A stretch of 40,387 bases of DNA, from contig CAKZUV010000047.1 in NCBI GenBank assembly GCA_937921555.1, positions 1 through 40,387 on the forward strand. The letters run 5' to 3'. How positions within the stretch are numbered: the first letter of the stretch is position 1; every line of letters starts with the position of its first letter. The notes beneath the pieces are model-generated. The model was not told where the DNA came from. It searched no databases and saw only the letters and a program-made list of their open reading frames with translations. Shown here piece by piece: positions 16,469 through 26,242 of this stretch. The translations under genes were made by a program, and so were the position numbers. The DNA is from an uncultured Saprospiraceae bacterium. GTDB taxonomy: Bacteria; Bacteroidota; Bacteroidia; Chitinophagales; Saprospiraceae.

Positions 16469-17536
16469 AAAAGCCACGCTGCGCACCACTTGCACAGCGT
16501 GGCCTTTTTCGTCTGTGCCATCCAGCAGCATTTCCTGAGTACGGGGATCATCGAAGACCATCTTTAAATTTCGGATGGGTGCCACGGGTATGCCTTTTGC
16601 TTCACAAGCCCGAAGAAAATCGGTCGCCAGCATTTGAGCAGCGGCGGTATTTAATTCCAGCATTAGTGCCTGGCGGTGCGTCAGGCGGGCAGCATTGTTA
16701 TTGAATCTGGGATCTTTTTTTAAGTTATCTAAATCCAGTACATTCAGCAGTTTTTCAAACTGACCTTCCGTCCCTGTGGATAAAATAATTTCAACCTTAT
16801 CTTTTGTTAACAATATGTCGCCGTAGGGAGCAATGTTGGGATGCTGGCTGCCCATGCGCTGGGGAAGATGTCCGGCGTTGAGCCAGTTACTGGCCTGATT
16901 GACGAGGGACGCTACTCCACTGTCGTACAGTGTGGCTTGCACCTCGCTTCCCTGTCCGGTACGTTCGCGGTGTAACAATGCGACGAGAATTCCTTCTTTG
17001 AGTTGGTGCGCAGTCAGGACGTCCATCAGGGCGACGGGAAGTTTGACGGGACCGCGACCAGTTTCTCCGTTCATGGACAACCAACCCGTTTCGGCCTGCA
17101 TCAATACGTCAAATCCAGGGCGATGATCACCGGGGCCGTAGGCAGAAATATTGGCAAAAATGATGGATTCATTGACAGAACGAATAGCGGTGTAGTCGAG
17201 TCCCATTTTTTTTGCTGAGTCGGTTTTAAAGTTAGAAATAACAATATCTGCCGTGGTCAGATGAGTCGTCAGAAGTTCATAATCCTGTTGATTATTTAAA
17301 TCCAACAATATACTTTTCTTTCCCCAATTTATGCTGTGATAATAAGCAGAATCTTTGGCGGCGGGATCTTCGGAAGGCATTTTCCATTTACGGGTTACGT
17401 CGCCGTTGGTGGTTTTATTTTCTATTTTAAGAACGGTGGCCCCGAGTTCAGCGAAGAACATTCCGACCGACGGTCCGGCGAGAACAGAAGCGAGTTCGAT
17501 AATTTTCAGGTCTTTAAAAAAAGAGGAAAGGTTCAT
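16436..17536 (-). CDS. CaiB/BaiF-family CoA-transferase
   Basis: The 366-residue protein has the family's N-terminus (LKIIELASVLAGPSVGMFFAELGATVLKIE) and the active-site region LPVALMDVLTAHQLKEGILVAL, with the conserved Asp of class III CoA-transferases. These enzymes move CoA between carboxylic acids; the substrate is not predictable here. The last nine residues (LNAPRAVKR) and the stop codon are encoded within the GCGC tandem repeat at 16366-16468, so the normal C-terminus has been altered by repeat sequence. The N-terminal ATG at 17536 gives a natural start. There is no operon partner nearby. Confidence 0.88.
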   Translation of the reverse strand: MNLSSFFKDLKIIELASVLAGPSVGMFFAELGATVLKIENKTTNGDVTRKWKMPSEDPAAKDSAYYHSINWGKKSILLDLNNQQDYELLTTHLTTADIVISNFKTDSAKKMGLDYTAIRSVNESIIFANISAYGPGDHRPGFDVLMQAETGWLSMNGETGRGPVKLPVALMDVLTAHQLKEGILVALLHRERTGQGSEVQATLYDSGVASLVNQASNWLNAGHLPQRMGSQHPNIAPYGDILLTKDKVEIILSTGTEGQFEKLLNVLDLDNLKKDPRFNNNAARLTHRQALMLELNTAAAQMLATDFLRACEAKGIPVAPIRNLKMVFDDPRTQEMLLDGTDEKGHAVQVVRSVAFRLNAPRAVKR

Positions 17537-17614
17537 GTATTACATTTTATTTGAGCAGAGGGCTGTCAAATTCAGTTTGTTTGATAAGAAGACTATTTAG
17601 AAATTTCCCAAAAT

Positions 17615-17651
17615 AGAAAAAGCCACCGCAATCATCAGATTACCGTGGCTT
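17615..17651 (-). terminator. Terminator of the small basic protein gene
   Basis: AAGCCAC (17620-17626) pairs with GTGGCTT (17645-17651), with further AATC/GATT pairing inside the 18-nt loop. Read on the minus strand, TTTTTC follows the stem. It lies 20 bp past the stop codon at 17671. Confidence 0.65.
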
Positions 17652-17670
17652 CTTCGTTAATTTTTAAAAC

Positions 17671-17895
17671 TTATCTTTTCTTTTTCTTAGGTTTTCCTTT
17701 ATCGTCGAGGAATTTACCCTCTTTCATTTGACCCAGATAAGTAACATCTCTCATTCGCTGATATTGCTCCATTAGATGATCAATTTCTTTTTTAGTTTCG
17801 CGGTGGATTTTGATCCCTCGTCCGTGACTTCCGCCACTCAACTCAATGTAAAATCCGTCTTTCAATTTTGGTGGTTTCAATGATGGTCTTGCCAT
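17671..17895 (-). CDS. Small basic conserved protein
   Basis: The 74-residue protein begins ARPSLKPPKLKDGFYIEL and ends in a Lys-rich tail (GKPKKKKR). I recognise the opening as that of a small Bacteroidota family of unknown function; the middle (KIHRETKKEIDHLMEQYQ) looks helical. There is no signal peptide or membrane segment, and the charge suggests contact with nucleic acid, though that is only inference. It has its own terminator downstream, and a perfect 20-bp palindrome lies about 60 bp upstream of its start. Confidence 0.65.
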   Translation of the reverse strand: MARPSLKPPKLKDGFYIELSGGSHGRGIKIHRETKKEIDHLMEQYQRMRDVTYLGQMKEGKFLDDKGKPKKKKR

Positions 17896-17955
17896 AATCG
17901 TACAAAATTTTTTTCGGCGGTCATGAAGAATTCATCACGCCTTCTGTTAAAAAAT

Positions 17956-17975
17956 AATGCAAGCTTTCTTGCATT
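17956..17975. promoter_or_regulatory. 20-bp perfect palindrome between divergent genes
   Basis: AATGCAAG-CTTT-CTTGCATT forms an 8-bp perfect inverted repeat with a 4-bp centre. It lies in the 261-bp gap between the small basic protein gene (minus, start 17895) and the amylase gene (plus, start 18157). No T-run follows on either side, so an operator or a leader hairpin is more likely than a terminator. Confidence 0.4.
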
Positions 17976-18156
17976 GTGCGGAAAAAACGCCTGAAATGAC
18001 CTTAATCCCGAACTAATCGAAGATACACTTTATTCGCCGTATTATCAAGATTTTGCTGACAAAATCCCTTTATTTAAGTAATTTTTAATAAATATGACTT
18101 ATTTTTATGAAGATACCCGCAAAACGCTGATTTTTTTCACAAAGAAACAATTACTC

Positions 18157-20988
18157 ATGAACATTCTTATCCGCTCTTTCCAGAATTTGTCAATTACGCT
18201 GCTGTTTCTCTTTCTCAGTGCCACGCTGCTCCCCGCCCAGGTCGTGACCGTCGATCCTGCGCTCCCCTCTCAGGTGGATGATGTTACCATTACTTTCGAT
18301 GCCAGCGAAGGCAACGGGGCGCTGGCCGGGGTGTCGGGTAACGTCTATGCCCACACGGGCGTAATCACTAATTTCAGCTCTAACGGAAACGACTGGCAGC
18401 ATGTCCAGGGTAACTGGGGAACGGACGACAACAACGTACGCATGACGGCTATCGGTAATAACAAATACACCATCAGTTATAATATCAACGATTTTTACGG
18501 AATCAGCAGCGGGGAAATAGTAGAACAAATGGCTTTTGTCTTTAGAAATACGGATGGCTCCGTTGTTGGCAGAGCGGCCAGTGGTGCTGATATTTTTACG
18601 CCCGTTTATCCCGAAGGTACGGTACTCGCCGCGGGCTTTAATACTCCGGCGGCCAGTAATCTCGTCGTCGCTCAGGGAGACCAGATTCCGGTGGAAGGTT
18701 TCTGTACTCCGCTGGCCGGTATGACACTGACCGACAACGGAACGTTGATCGCGATCGCCTCGGGGACGTCTATTAACCACACCATCACCGCCAACCAACT
18801 GGGATTACACGAGGTAGTGCTGACCGCCACCCAGGGTGGCGCATCTGCTGCGGCCAGTTTTGAGTACACCGTCGTTCCTCCCACCACCATAGAAAATCCT
18901 CCCGCCGGCACCGAACTTGGTGTCAATGTACTGGATGACAATACCGTCCGCCTGGCGCTCTACGCTCCCAATAAATCCACCGTTTTTGTCCTCGGAAGTT
19001 TTAATGATTTTAATACGGAGGCCACTTATCAGATGAAGCGAAGTGTAGACGGAACAACTTACTGGCTGGACATTGCCGGACTCGATCCCGACCAACCATA
19101 TCCTTATCAGTATCTGGTGGATGGAAATATAAAAATTGCAGATCCGTACACGCCTTATGTACTCGATCCGGCCAACGATAATTTTATTCCTGCGGTCACC
19201 TATCCTGACCTGCTGGAATACCCACAAAACGGTTCCGGTATTTTATCGGTTCTGCAAACCCGTCCGCCGGAGTACGACTGGCAGGTAGATAATTTTGAAA
19301 ATCCAGCGGTGGAAGAACTGGTCATTTACGAACTATTGGTACGGGATTTTCTGGAGCGGCACGACTATCAGACCCTGATTGATACGCTTGCTTATCTGGG
19401 CCGTCTGGGAATTAATGCGATTGAGCTGATGCCCGTCAACGAGTTTGAAGGAAACCTGAGTTGGGGATATAATCCCAGTTTTCATTTTGCGGTGGACAAA
19501 TATTATGGTCCGGTCAACGAATTAAAGAGATTTGTGGACGAAGCACACAGTCGGGGAATTGCCGTTATTCTGGACGTTGTATTTAACCACGCTTTTAGTC
19601 AAAGTCCGCTGGCGCAATTGTACTGGGATCCGGTAGCTTTTAAGCCGACCGCCGAAAATCCCTGGCTGAATCCCGACGCCCGGCATCCGTTCAACGTCGG
19701 ATATGATTTTAACCACGAAAGCGATGCCACGGATTACTACGTCAACCGGACGCTCACGCATTTTCTGGAAGAATTCAGAATGGACGGTTTCAGATTTGAT
19801 TTATCGAAAGGTTTTACGCAAATTAATTCCGGTGGCGATGTGGATCTCTGGGGACAATACGATGCTTCCCGGATTGCGATCCTGAAAGACTACGCCGATG
19901 TAATCTGGAATATCAATCCCGATGCTTACGCCATCATGGAACATTTCGCAGTCAACAGCGAAGAAAAAGAACTGGCCGATTATGGGATGTTGTTTTGGAA
20001 TAATATGAACTTCCAATACAACGAAGCAACGATGGGTTATAACAATGATCTCACGGGAGCGGATTATCAGGCGCGGGACTGGACCAGTCCAAACCTGATT
20101 ACGTTTATGGAAAGCCACGATGAGGAACGCCTGATGTACAAAAATTTAGAATTTGGAAATGCTACGAGCACCTATAATGTACAGGAAATTTCGACGGCAC
20201 TCGACCGGGTGGAACTGGCCTCCGTATTTTTTTATACGATTCCGGGCCCCAAAATGCTTTGGCAGTTCGGAGAACTGGGCTACGACTTTTCGATTAATTA
20301 TTGCCCCGACGGGACCATTAATGAAAACTGCCGGGTAGATAATAAACCAATTCGCTGGGATTATTTGGGAGATGCCGACCGACGGGATCTTTTCAATGTA
20401 ACCCGCCAGTTGATTTATTTAAAAACAACTTACGATGTATTTAACACCACGGATTATCAGGGGACTTTGGACAATCCTGATTTCAAAACTTTTCATCTGA
20501 ACGGCGATGATTTTGACGTGACGGCCCTCGGAAATTTTTCGGTACAGGCCGGTAATATTACGCCCGGTTTTCCCAATGCGGGAGTTTGGCACGAATACTT
20601 TACGCAGGATAGCCTGGTGGTGACCAATACCACGGCGCCCATCAATTTACAACCGGGCGAATACCGGCTTTACACCAGTACCCGACTTGAAAAACTGGAA
20701 GATGTGATGGTCAATACGAATGACTTTTCCACAGCTGCAATCAACTTATCGATCTTTCCAAATCCCGGAAACAGCGCGTTGAATATTCATTACGAATTGA
20801 AAAATAGTGCCCCGGTCCATATCGAAGTAGTCGATTTGCTGGGGAGATCGCAAGGTATGATTGTTCAGAATATCCAAAATTCGGGCGTGCATCGTCATCA
20901 TTGGGAACATACACTGAGAGCGGGGATATACTTTTTAAATTTTTCAATTAATGGAAAAAAGTATAGTCAACGGGTCGTGATTAATTAA
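18157..20988 (+). CDS. Secreted GH13 alpha-amylase-family glycosidase with T9SS sorting domain
   Basis: The 943-residue protein has a signal peptide (LSATLLPAQ), an N-terminal beta region, a CBM48-like domain at about 260-330 (NTVRLALYAPNKSTVFVLGSF), and a GH13 barrel. The four conserved regions are present: DVVFNH (Asp473), GFRFD (Asp548, nucleophile), IMEHF (Glu595, acid/base) and ESHDEER (Asp655). The C-terminus (about 863-943) is a type A T9SS sorting domain (IFPNPGNSALNIHY, VEVVDLLGR-like, final KYSQRVVIN). It should act outside the cell on alpha-glucans such as starch or glycogen. An ATG at 18094 is in frame, but 18157 starts the signal peptide directly, so I chose it. No SusCD pair lies nearby. 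Confidence 0.92.
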   Translation: MNILIRSFQNLSITLLFLFLSATLLPAQVVTVDPALPSQVDDVTITFDASEGNGALAGVSGNVYAHTGVITNFSSNGNDWQHVQGNWGTDDNNVRMTAIGNNKYTISYNINDFYGISSGEIVEQMAFVFRNTDGSVVGRAASGADIFTPVYPEGTVLAAGFNTPAASNLVVAQGDQIPVEGFCTPLAGMTLTDNGTLIAIASGTSINHTITANQLGLHEVVLTATQGGASAAASFEYTVVPPTTIENPPAGTELGVNVLDDNTVRLALYAPNKSTVFVLGSFNDFNTEATYQMKRSVDGTTYWLDIAGLDPDQPYPYQYLVDGNIKIADPYTPYVLDPANDNFIPAVTYPDLLEYPQNGSGILSVLQTRPPEYDWQVDNFENPAVEELVIYELLVRDFLERHDYQTLIDTLAYLGRLGINAIELMPVNEFEGNLSWGYNPSFHFAVDKYYGPVNELKRFVDEAHSRGIAVILDVVFNHAFSQSPLAQLYWDPVAFKPTAENPWLNPDARHPFNVGYDFNHESDATDYYVNRTLTHFLEEFRMDGFRFDLSKGFTQINSGGDVDLWGQYDASRIAILKDYADVIWNINPDAYAIMEHFAVNSEEKELADYGMLFWNNMNFQYNEATMGYNNDLTGADYQARDWTSPNLITFMESHDEERLMYKNLEFGNATSTYNVQEISTALDRVELASVFFYTIPGPKMLWQFGELGYDFSINYCPDGTINENCRVDNKPIRWDYLGDADRRDLFNVTRQLIYLKTTYDVFNTTDYQGTLDNPDFKTFHLNGDDFDVTALGNFSVQAGNITPGFPNAGVWHEYFTQDSLVVTNTTAPINLQPGEYRLYTSTRLEKLEDVMVNTNDFSTAAINLSIFPNPGNSALNIHYELKNSAPVHIEVVDLLGRSQGMIVQNIQNSGVHRHHWEHTLRAGIYFLNFSINGKKYSQRVVIN

Positions 20989-21096
20989 CCCGACGAACTA
21001 TTTTACCCTTATTTTAAGACGATATTACCCATGGTTGATAACGAGATAGAAATATAAATCTTCTATCTTTGCCTGTGTACTTTAACCAATGGTATT

Positions 21097-22761
21097 ATGA
21101 ATTTCAACATCAGGATTTTTCTATTTTTCGTTTTGATTAGTTTAAATCAAAACAAGTTATCGGCGCAGCATCTTCCGGAAATTCTTTCGGATAAAAAAGT
21201 AATGAGCGAAAATTACTTGCCCGATTTTAGTTACGCGGGTTATCATAATGGTGAAAAAGAGATTCCACTGGTTACGGATAAAATAGTGATGGCCACCGAC
21301 TTTGGGGTGGTCGCAGATGACGGTCTCGACGATACAAAAAACCTGCAAAAAGCCATTGCGTCCGTGCAGGAAACAACTGGAAGCGTTGTTTTGCAGTTGC
21401 CCGCCGGAAGAATTATTCTGAGTGACATTATTTATTTAGAACGAAGCCATTTCGTTTTAAGAGGCGCTGGTTCTGGTAAAAGCGGAACAGAAATTTACTT
21501 TCCAAGACCGCTGATGTATACCAAAGACCCGGAAGATTTAAAGGAGTTAAGAGCATATTTACTAAAATTTAACAAACGACAACGAGAGAAAGAAAACAAC
21601 ATTGATTTACCTTTTTCGCAATACGCGTGGTCGGGCGGATTTATCTGGACGCGCGTTCCCGGCGTACGCGTAAAATCTTATTTAAAAGAATACGAACAAC
21701 CTTATACCGTTTTGGCAACGGTCAACAATGGTAAAAAAGGAACGCTCCACGTCGAAGCAGGCAATACCAATAAGTTAAAAGCAGGAGACGTCGTACTATT
21801 ACAACTCTTTAACAAAGACGGGGAAAAAGGACAGATTATTTCAGACCTATATCAGGATACCAATGTAAAAACAGGATCGCACCACTGGATGTTTCCCGAC
21901 CTTCCGCTGGTCAACCAGCAACTGACCATCCATTCGATTAATGACAATACCGTTACGTTCAAATCTCCTTTAACCATTGACATCAAAGAAAGTTATAAAG
22001 CCCAACTGGTCGCGTGGGAACACCTGGAGGAAGTTGGCATTGAGCATTTAAAGTTGACCTTTCCCGCAAGTCCCAGAGTAGCGCACCACGTCGAACCTGG
22101 CAATAATGGTATTTATCTGACGCGGGTTTTCAATAGCTGGGTGAGAGATGTGGTGATTGAAAACGCGGACAGTGGCGTTCTCACCGAAGAAATTTCTAAC
22201 GTGACCATCAAAGATATTACCACCCAGGGGACCAATCACGCGCATTATACGGTCGCGATGGCTGGCGTTCATAATGTACTGGCCGAAAATATTAAAGTGT
22301 TTAACAAAGCAGTGCACCCACTGAGCTTTAACACTTTTTCTACAAAAAATGTCTATTTGGATTGTGAAGTCTTCGTCGATCCAATTCTCGATCAACATTC
22401 GGGTGCCAACCACCAAAATTTATTTGATAAAATCAGCGTGCATCTAACTCCCGAAAAAGATAGTCGCAGCGCGCCCCTCTTTGCCGGTGGCGGTGCTTCT
22501 TACTGGAAACCTTCCCACGGTGCGTTCAGTACTTTTTGGAATATCAAAGTGACGATCCTGGGTGGACTGGATAGCGTAGAACCCGTTTTGTTGAATGGCA
22601 TGAAAGACGGACCACTGGCCAGAGTCGTTGGGGTGCACGGTAATCATCCGCTCAAAGTAACGTACGGTCCGGATGCTTATTTGGAAATGATCAATCAGGA
22701 AATTAAAAAAGTGCCTTCACTTTACCGATACCAGATGGAGCAGCGTTTGGTAAATAAGTGA
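21097..22761 (+). CDS. Secreted pectate-lyase-fold (right-handed beta-helix) protein
   Basis: The 554-residue protein has a signal peptide ending near KLSAQ. The segment TDFGVVADDGLDDTKNLQKAI is the typical start of the pectate lyase superfamily/GH28-like beta helix, followed by AGRIILSDIIYLERSHFVLRGAG, and later coil repeats (IKDITTQG, VLAENIKVFN, NVYLDCEVF). It may cut or bind an acidic polysaccharide, but no catalytic set can be assigned. It has no clear T9SS domain. Upstream, TATCTTTG at 21064-21071 is a perfect -7 match to the Bacteroidota consensus. It follows the GH13 gene by 108 bp. Confidence 0.78.
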   Translation: MNFNIRIFLFFVLISLNQNKLSAQHLPEILSDKKVMSENYLPDFSYAGYHNGEKEIPLVTDKIVMATDFGVVADDGLDDTKNLQKAIASVQETTGSVVLQLPAGRIILSDIIYLERSHFVLRGAGSGKSGTEIYFPRPLMYTKDPEDLKELRAYLLKFNKRQREKENNIDLPFSQYAWSGGFIWTRVPGVRVKSYLKEYEQPYTVLATVNNGKKGTLHVEAGNTNKLKAGDVVLLQLFNKDGEKGQIISDLYQDTNVKTGSHHWMFPDLPLVNQQLTIHSINDNTVTFKSPLTIDIKESYKAQLVAWEHLEEVGIEHLKLTFPASPRVAHHVEPGNNGIYLTRVFNSWVRDVVIENADSGVLTEEISNVTIKDITTQGTNHAHYTVAMAGVHNVLAENIKVFNKAVHPLSFNTFSTKNVYLDCEVFVDPILDQHSGANHQNLFDKISVHLTPEKDSRSAPLFAGGGASYWKPSHGAFSTFWNIKVTILGGLDSVEPVLLNGMKDGPLARVVGVHGNHPLKVTYGPDAYLEMINQEIKKVPSLYRYQMEQRLVNK

Positions 22762-22786
22762 GAATAGGTGAAACTGTTTATTAAGA

Positions 22787-23018
22787 ATGCGAATCAGGAG
22801 TTAAATTTCTAATCTATAATAGAAAGGTCTCTGAAAGATGCTTCTTGCCGCTTGCTTCTAGCTATTTGCTATTTGCTCCCTTCAATCGCAATGAAAGAGC
22901 GCAAATAGCAAATGGCCAAAAGCAAATAGCAAATAGCAAATAGCAAAAACACCCATATTAATTAGAAGGATATTGTAAATCTATGCTATTCTAATGCTTT
23001 TCAACTCCTGATTCGCAT
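22787..23018. repeat. Inverted-repeat-bounded block with (GCAAATA)7 array
   Basis: ATGCGAATCAGGAGTT (22787-22802) and its exact reverse complement (23003-23018) bound 200 bp between two convergent genes. Inside, GCTATTTGCTATTTGC (22861-22876) faces seven GCAAATA-type heptamers in a row (22901-22949; five with at most one change and two with two or three), so the two arrays can pair. No flanking target duplication and no open frame were seen. The right arm ends 3 bp before the proline dehydrogenase stop codon. Confidence 0.7.
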
Positions 23019-23021
23019 CAT

Positions 23022-24230
23022 CTACAATTCCCCTGCTTTCCGCCGGTCCATTTCTTTTTTAACCAGTCCGTACTCCCGGCTCATATCACCAACCACGGCG
23101 GTATTCTCCTGTGCCCGTCGCACAAGATAAGGAAAGACATCCTCGACCAGACCGTAAGGTACATATTTTGAAGCCAGGTATCCAGCGTGCGCCAGATTGA
23201 AAGTCAGGTGGTCACTCATTCCGTACAGCTGACAAAACAAGGTGTGGGGATGATCTCTTGGAATACCTTTTTCTTCCATCAGTCTGGCCATCAACAAACA
23301 ACTCTCCTGATTATGAGTGGCGTTGCAAACCGCGATTTTTTCGTAGTTGTCCAGACAAAATCGCAATGCCATGTTATAACCGTCATCCGTCGCCGCTTTA
23401 TCTACCTGAATAGGAGATTTGTATCCCATTTCCTGCGCACGATCCCGTTCTTTATCCATATAAGCACCACGGACCAGTTTGGCACCGAGCATAAAATGCT
23501 GGTCTTCCGCGTAAGAAAAATTATCTATCAAAAACTGAAGCCGGTCGTGGCGGTACATCTGATACGTATTGTAGACCACTACCCTTTCCTGGTTATAACG
23601 GCGCATCATTAACAGTACGAGGTGATCGATTGTATTCTGAATCCAGCTTTCCTCGGCGTCAAAAAATACACTCACGCCCTGTTCGGTGGATACGTGACAG
23701 ATTGAATCTATTCTTTTTAACAAATTACGGTATTCCCGCCGGGTTTCTTTGTTAAGCGATTCACCGTTTTGGATACTTACCAGGAGTCCATGCCGGGTCA
23801 GGCTGCTGATTTTCACGACGACTACCGGAGTACTCTCGTTGGTCGCCGCAAATTCAATTGCCCGGATAAATTCGTTCATCGACTGGTTGTAGCCTTTCTC
23901 CGTATCCCGGCCTTCGGCACCGTAGTCCAGAATCGTTAATACGTTGGATTCGTAGAGTTTATTGATAACGGGAGTTGTGTTGAGCAGGGTGGTTCCTCCC
24001 ACAAACTGATCAAAGATAGTTGCTTTGGCAATCCATTTTACGAAGGGTAATTTCCATTTCATGGCAGTCAGTCCGAGTGGAGCACTCAAATCTACCAGCC
24101 ATTTTTTATTCATGGTACCAAACAAGCGCGCGGCTTTTTTTAACGCCGCGTCGGATTTTGCCGCAAAGGCGATCTCCGTATTGCTGAAATCCGGTAGTCC
24201 GGCCCCGTTATTATCTGCCTTTTTTACCAT
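23022..24230 (-). CDS. Proline dehydrogenase
   Basis: The 402-residue FAD enzyme oxidises proline to pyrroline-5-carboxylate, the first step of proline use as carbon and nitrogen source, passing electrons to the quinone pool. Typical segments are FVGGTTLLNT, LDYGAEGRDTEKGYNQ, KLVRGAYMDKERDRA and, near the end, FPYLVRRAQENTAVVG, which holds the paired Arg that bind the substrate carboxylate. It is a stand-alone (monofunctional) form; no P5C dehydrogenase gene is in the window. It lies 38 bp downstream of aroE on the same strand, so they may be cotranscribed. Confidence 0.93.
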   Translation of the reverse strand: MVKKADNNGAGLPDFSNTEIAFAAKSDAALKKAARLFGTMNKKWLVDLSAPLGLTAMKWKLPFVKWIAKATIFDQFVGGTTLLNTTPVINKLYESNVLTILDYGAEGRDTEKGYNQSMNEFIRAIEFAATNESTPVVVVKISSLTRHGLLVSIQNGESLNKETRREYRNLLKRIDSICHVSTEQGVSVFFDAEESWIQNTIDHLVLLMMRRYNQERVVVYNTYQMYRHDRLQFLIDNFSYAEDQHFMLGAKLVRGAYMDKERDRAQEMGYKSPIQVDKAATDDGYNMALRFCLDNYEKIAVCNATHNQESCLLMARLMEEKGIPRDHPHTLFCQLYGMSDHLTFNLAHAGYLASKYVPYGLVEDVFPYLVRRAQENTAVVGDMSREYGLVKKEMDRRKAGEL

Positions 24231-24268
24231 TTAAAATAGTGTTAAAGAGGATTTTCTTTTATAAGAAG

Positions 24269-25036
24269 TCACTCGGTCGTATTCCATATTTCCCAGGCTT
24301 TTTCTGCCTGTAAAGATAACATCTTTAATCCATTGTTGGTTTTTGCACCGACCCGATTTCCCCGCGCTAAAAAAGCGGTTTCTTCTGGATTATAAACCAA
24401 ATCATACAGATAATGTTCTTTCGTCAGCGCCTTATAGGGCAAATCAGGTAAAGTGGTTACGTCCGGAAAGGTACCCAAAGGCGTGGTATTTATAATCAAC
24501 AAATGGTCATTAATCGTTTTTTCCGTAAGATCCCGGTAGGTAATCCGGTCGGCACCGGGCGTGCGGGAGACCATTGAGAATTCGATTTTTTCCTTTTTCA
24601 AAATGTAAGTAATAGCTTTGGCGGCTCCTCCCGTTCCCAGGACCAAAGCACGGGCCGGTAGTTTTTCGCCCGCCGGCACCATTTCCAAAAGAGATTTTTG
24701 AAAACCATAATGATCCGTGTTATGACCGATACGTTTTCCGTTGACAAAACGAATCGTATTAACGGCACCAATCTCCCTGGCGTCCGGGTGTATTTCATCC
24801 AGAAAGTCAAATACTTGTTCTTTGTAGGGAATCGTTACGTTCAGGCCTTTTAAATTGGGATACTGACCGATAAGTGTTTCGATATCCGCAATTTCCGGGA
24901 TGGGAAATAATTCGTAAAAACTGTCGGTTCGCTTTTCTTTGGTAAATTTTTCTCCAAAATATTTTTTAGAAAAAGAATAAGAAAGATACGCGCCAATAAG
25001 TCCGTAGAGATGTTTATAATTTTTTAAATCCATCAT
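24269..25036 (-). CDS. aroE: Shikimate dehydrogenase
   Basis: The 255-residue enzyme reduces 3-dehydroshikimate to shikimate with NADPH in aromatic amino acid synthesis. Seen in order: the substrate loop GLIGAYLSYSFSKKYF (usually LSHS; here Tyr replaces His), LNVTIPYK with the catalytic Lys, GAVNTI, NTDHYGF with the partner Asp, the nucleotide site LGTGGAAKAI, and NTTPLG. The length is slightly short for the family, as is usual in Bacteroidota. Two adjacent Met codons occur at the start; either could be used. Confidence 0.92.
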   Translation of the reverse strand: MMDLKNYKHLYGLIGAYLSYSFSKKYFGEKFTKEKRTDSFYELFPIPEIADIETLIGQYPNLKGLNVTIPYKEQVFDFLDEIHPDAREIGAVNTIRFVNGKRIGHNTDHYGFQKSLLEMVPAGEKLPARALVLGTGGAAKAITYILKKEKIEFSMVSRTPGADRITYRDLTEKTINDHLLIINTTPLGTFPDVTTLPDLPYKALTKEHYLYDLVYNPEETAFLARGNRVGAKTNNGLKMLSLQAEKAWEIWNTTE

Positions 25037-25129
25037 AATTTTTTCATGGCAATTTTAAAGTTGTTTATAACTTCAAAGAAATCATCATAATTAAGTAACG
25101 ATCAGTCTCTCGTAATCACCCATGATCTC

Positions 25130-26092
25130 CTACTCTTTACTTCCCATTTTTTCTAATAAAAAAACAGATAAAAATCCAACAATCATCAGGACCACAACTG
25201 CCAGAATCAGCGTGTCATCTCCCTGATAATTTGCGGGCCAGACATTTTCTTCCATCAATATTTTTTTCGGAGTAACTCCGTCGTCTTTTAAAATAATTGC
25301 GCCACTACTATCACGTAGCCATTCGACGGGATTGCGCCACGGCCAGATTTTATTAAGCGATCCGAGCATAAACCCCGTCAGGGTAGCCAGGGTAAGATTG
25401 CGGTAAAATTTAAAAGTCCACGACAACAAGCGGGAGACGGTCATCAGTCCCGTCAGACAACCCAGTGCAAAAACAACCATGATGAGCAATTTATCAAGCG
25501 CCAGCGTGGAGAGGGCCGGTTTGAGGGTTTCCGTAATGATATAGCTGTACATCCCCATAATTAGTAGGATAAAGCTTCCGGAAATGCCCGGCAGAATCAG
25601 CGCAGAAATAGCGATAGCACCGGAAAAAAAGACAAAAATCAACGATTCTGATCCCTCTGCCGGAGCAATCGTCGTGATCCCAAAAGCAACGATCGCCCCC
25701 AGAATCATCAGGGCTATTTCACCCGGTCCCCAACGGGTAATCTGCCGTCCGATATAAATGGCCGAGGCGATAATGAGTCCAAAGAAAAATGCCCAGACGG
25801 CCGGTGGATAATTTTCTAATAAATAGGATATCGCAAAAACACCGAAGACCACCCCCAGTACCATACCACCGAGTAACCGCAACAGGAAAGGCCCGTTGAT
25901 TTCCGACCAGACACCTTTGACGCCGGATGCTTTAAAAACCGGAAGCAGTCCCGGCCCAAAAGCCTTGATGGTATTGAGCAGTTTTTCGTAAATGCCCGTA
26001 ATAAAGGCAATCGTTCCGCCGGAGACTCCGGGAATCACCTCAGCGGTTCCCATGGCCATCCCTTTAATCATTGTACTAACTGTATCTTTCAT
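25130..26092 (-). CDS. DUF368 integral membrane protein
   Basis: The 320-residue protein begins with the family's signature (GMAMGTAEVIPGVSGGTIAFITGIYEKLL) and has about eight to nine membrane segments. The second signature ALILPGISGSFILLIMGMYSYI is its internal repeat. Some DUF368 proteins have been linked to recycling of undecaprenyl phosphate carriers across the membrane (PopT family), which would place it in envelope synthesis. The frame runs on upstream to 26290, but that extension crosses a short-loop hairpin and does not look coding, so I chose ATG 26092. Confidence 0.88.
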   Translation of the reverse strand: MKDTVSTMIKGMAMGTAEVIPGVSGGTIAFITGIYEKLLNTIKAFGPGLLPVFKASGVKGVWSEINGPFLLRLLGGMVLGVVFGVFAISYLLENYPPAVWAFFFGLIIASAIYIGRQITRWGPGEIALMILGAIVAFGITTIAPAEGSESLIFVFFSGAIAISALILPGISGSFILLIMGMYSYIITETLKPALSTLALDKLLIMVVFALGCLTGLMTVSRLLSWTFKFYRNLTLATLTGFMLGSLNKIWPWRNPVEWLRDSSGAIILKDDGVTPKKILMEENVWPANYQGDDTLILAVVVLMIVGFLSVFLLEKMGSKE

Positions 26093-26242
26093 GGTCGCAA
26101 ATTTAAGTAATTTTAAAATGGGATTTACACCAATCAGCGGTTGAAAATAAGAGCGTAAAAGAGAAATATTATTTTCAAATTGGGTTTGGGATATGTTGAT
26201 TATGGAAATTTTACTATTTTTTAAATCATAAAAAAAATAATG

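Noticed and set aside
22901-22949. Possible CRISPR or origin-type iterons
   Set aside because: Heptamers are back to back with no unique spacers and no replication gene nearby.
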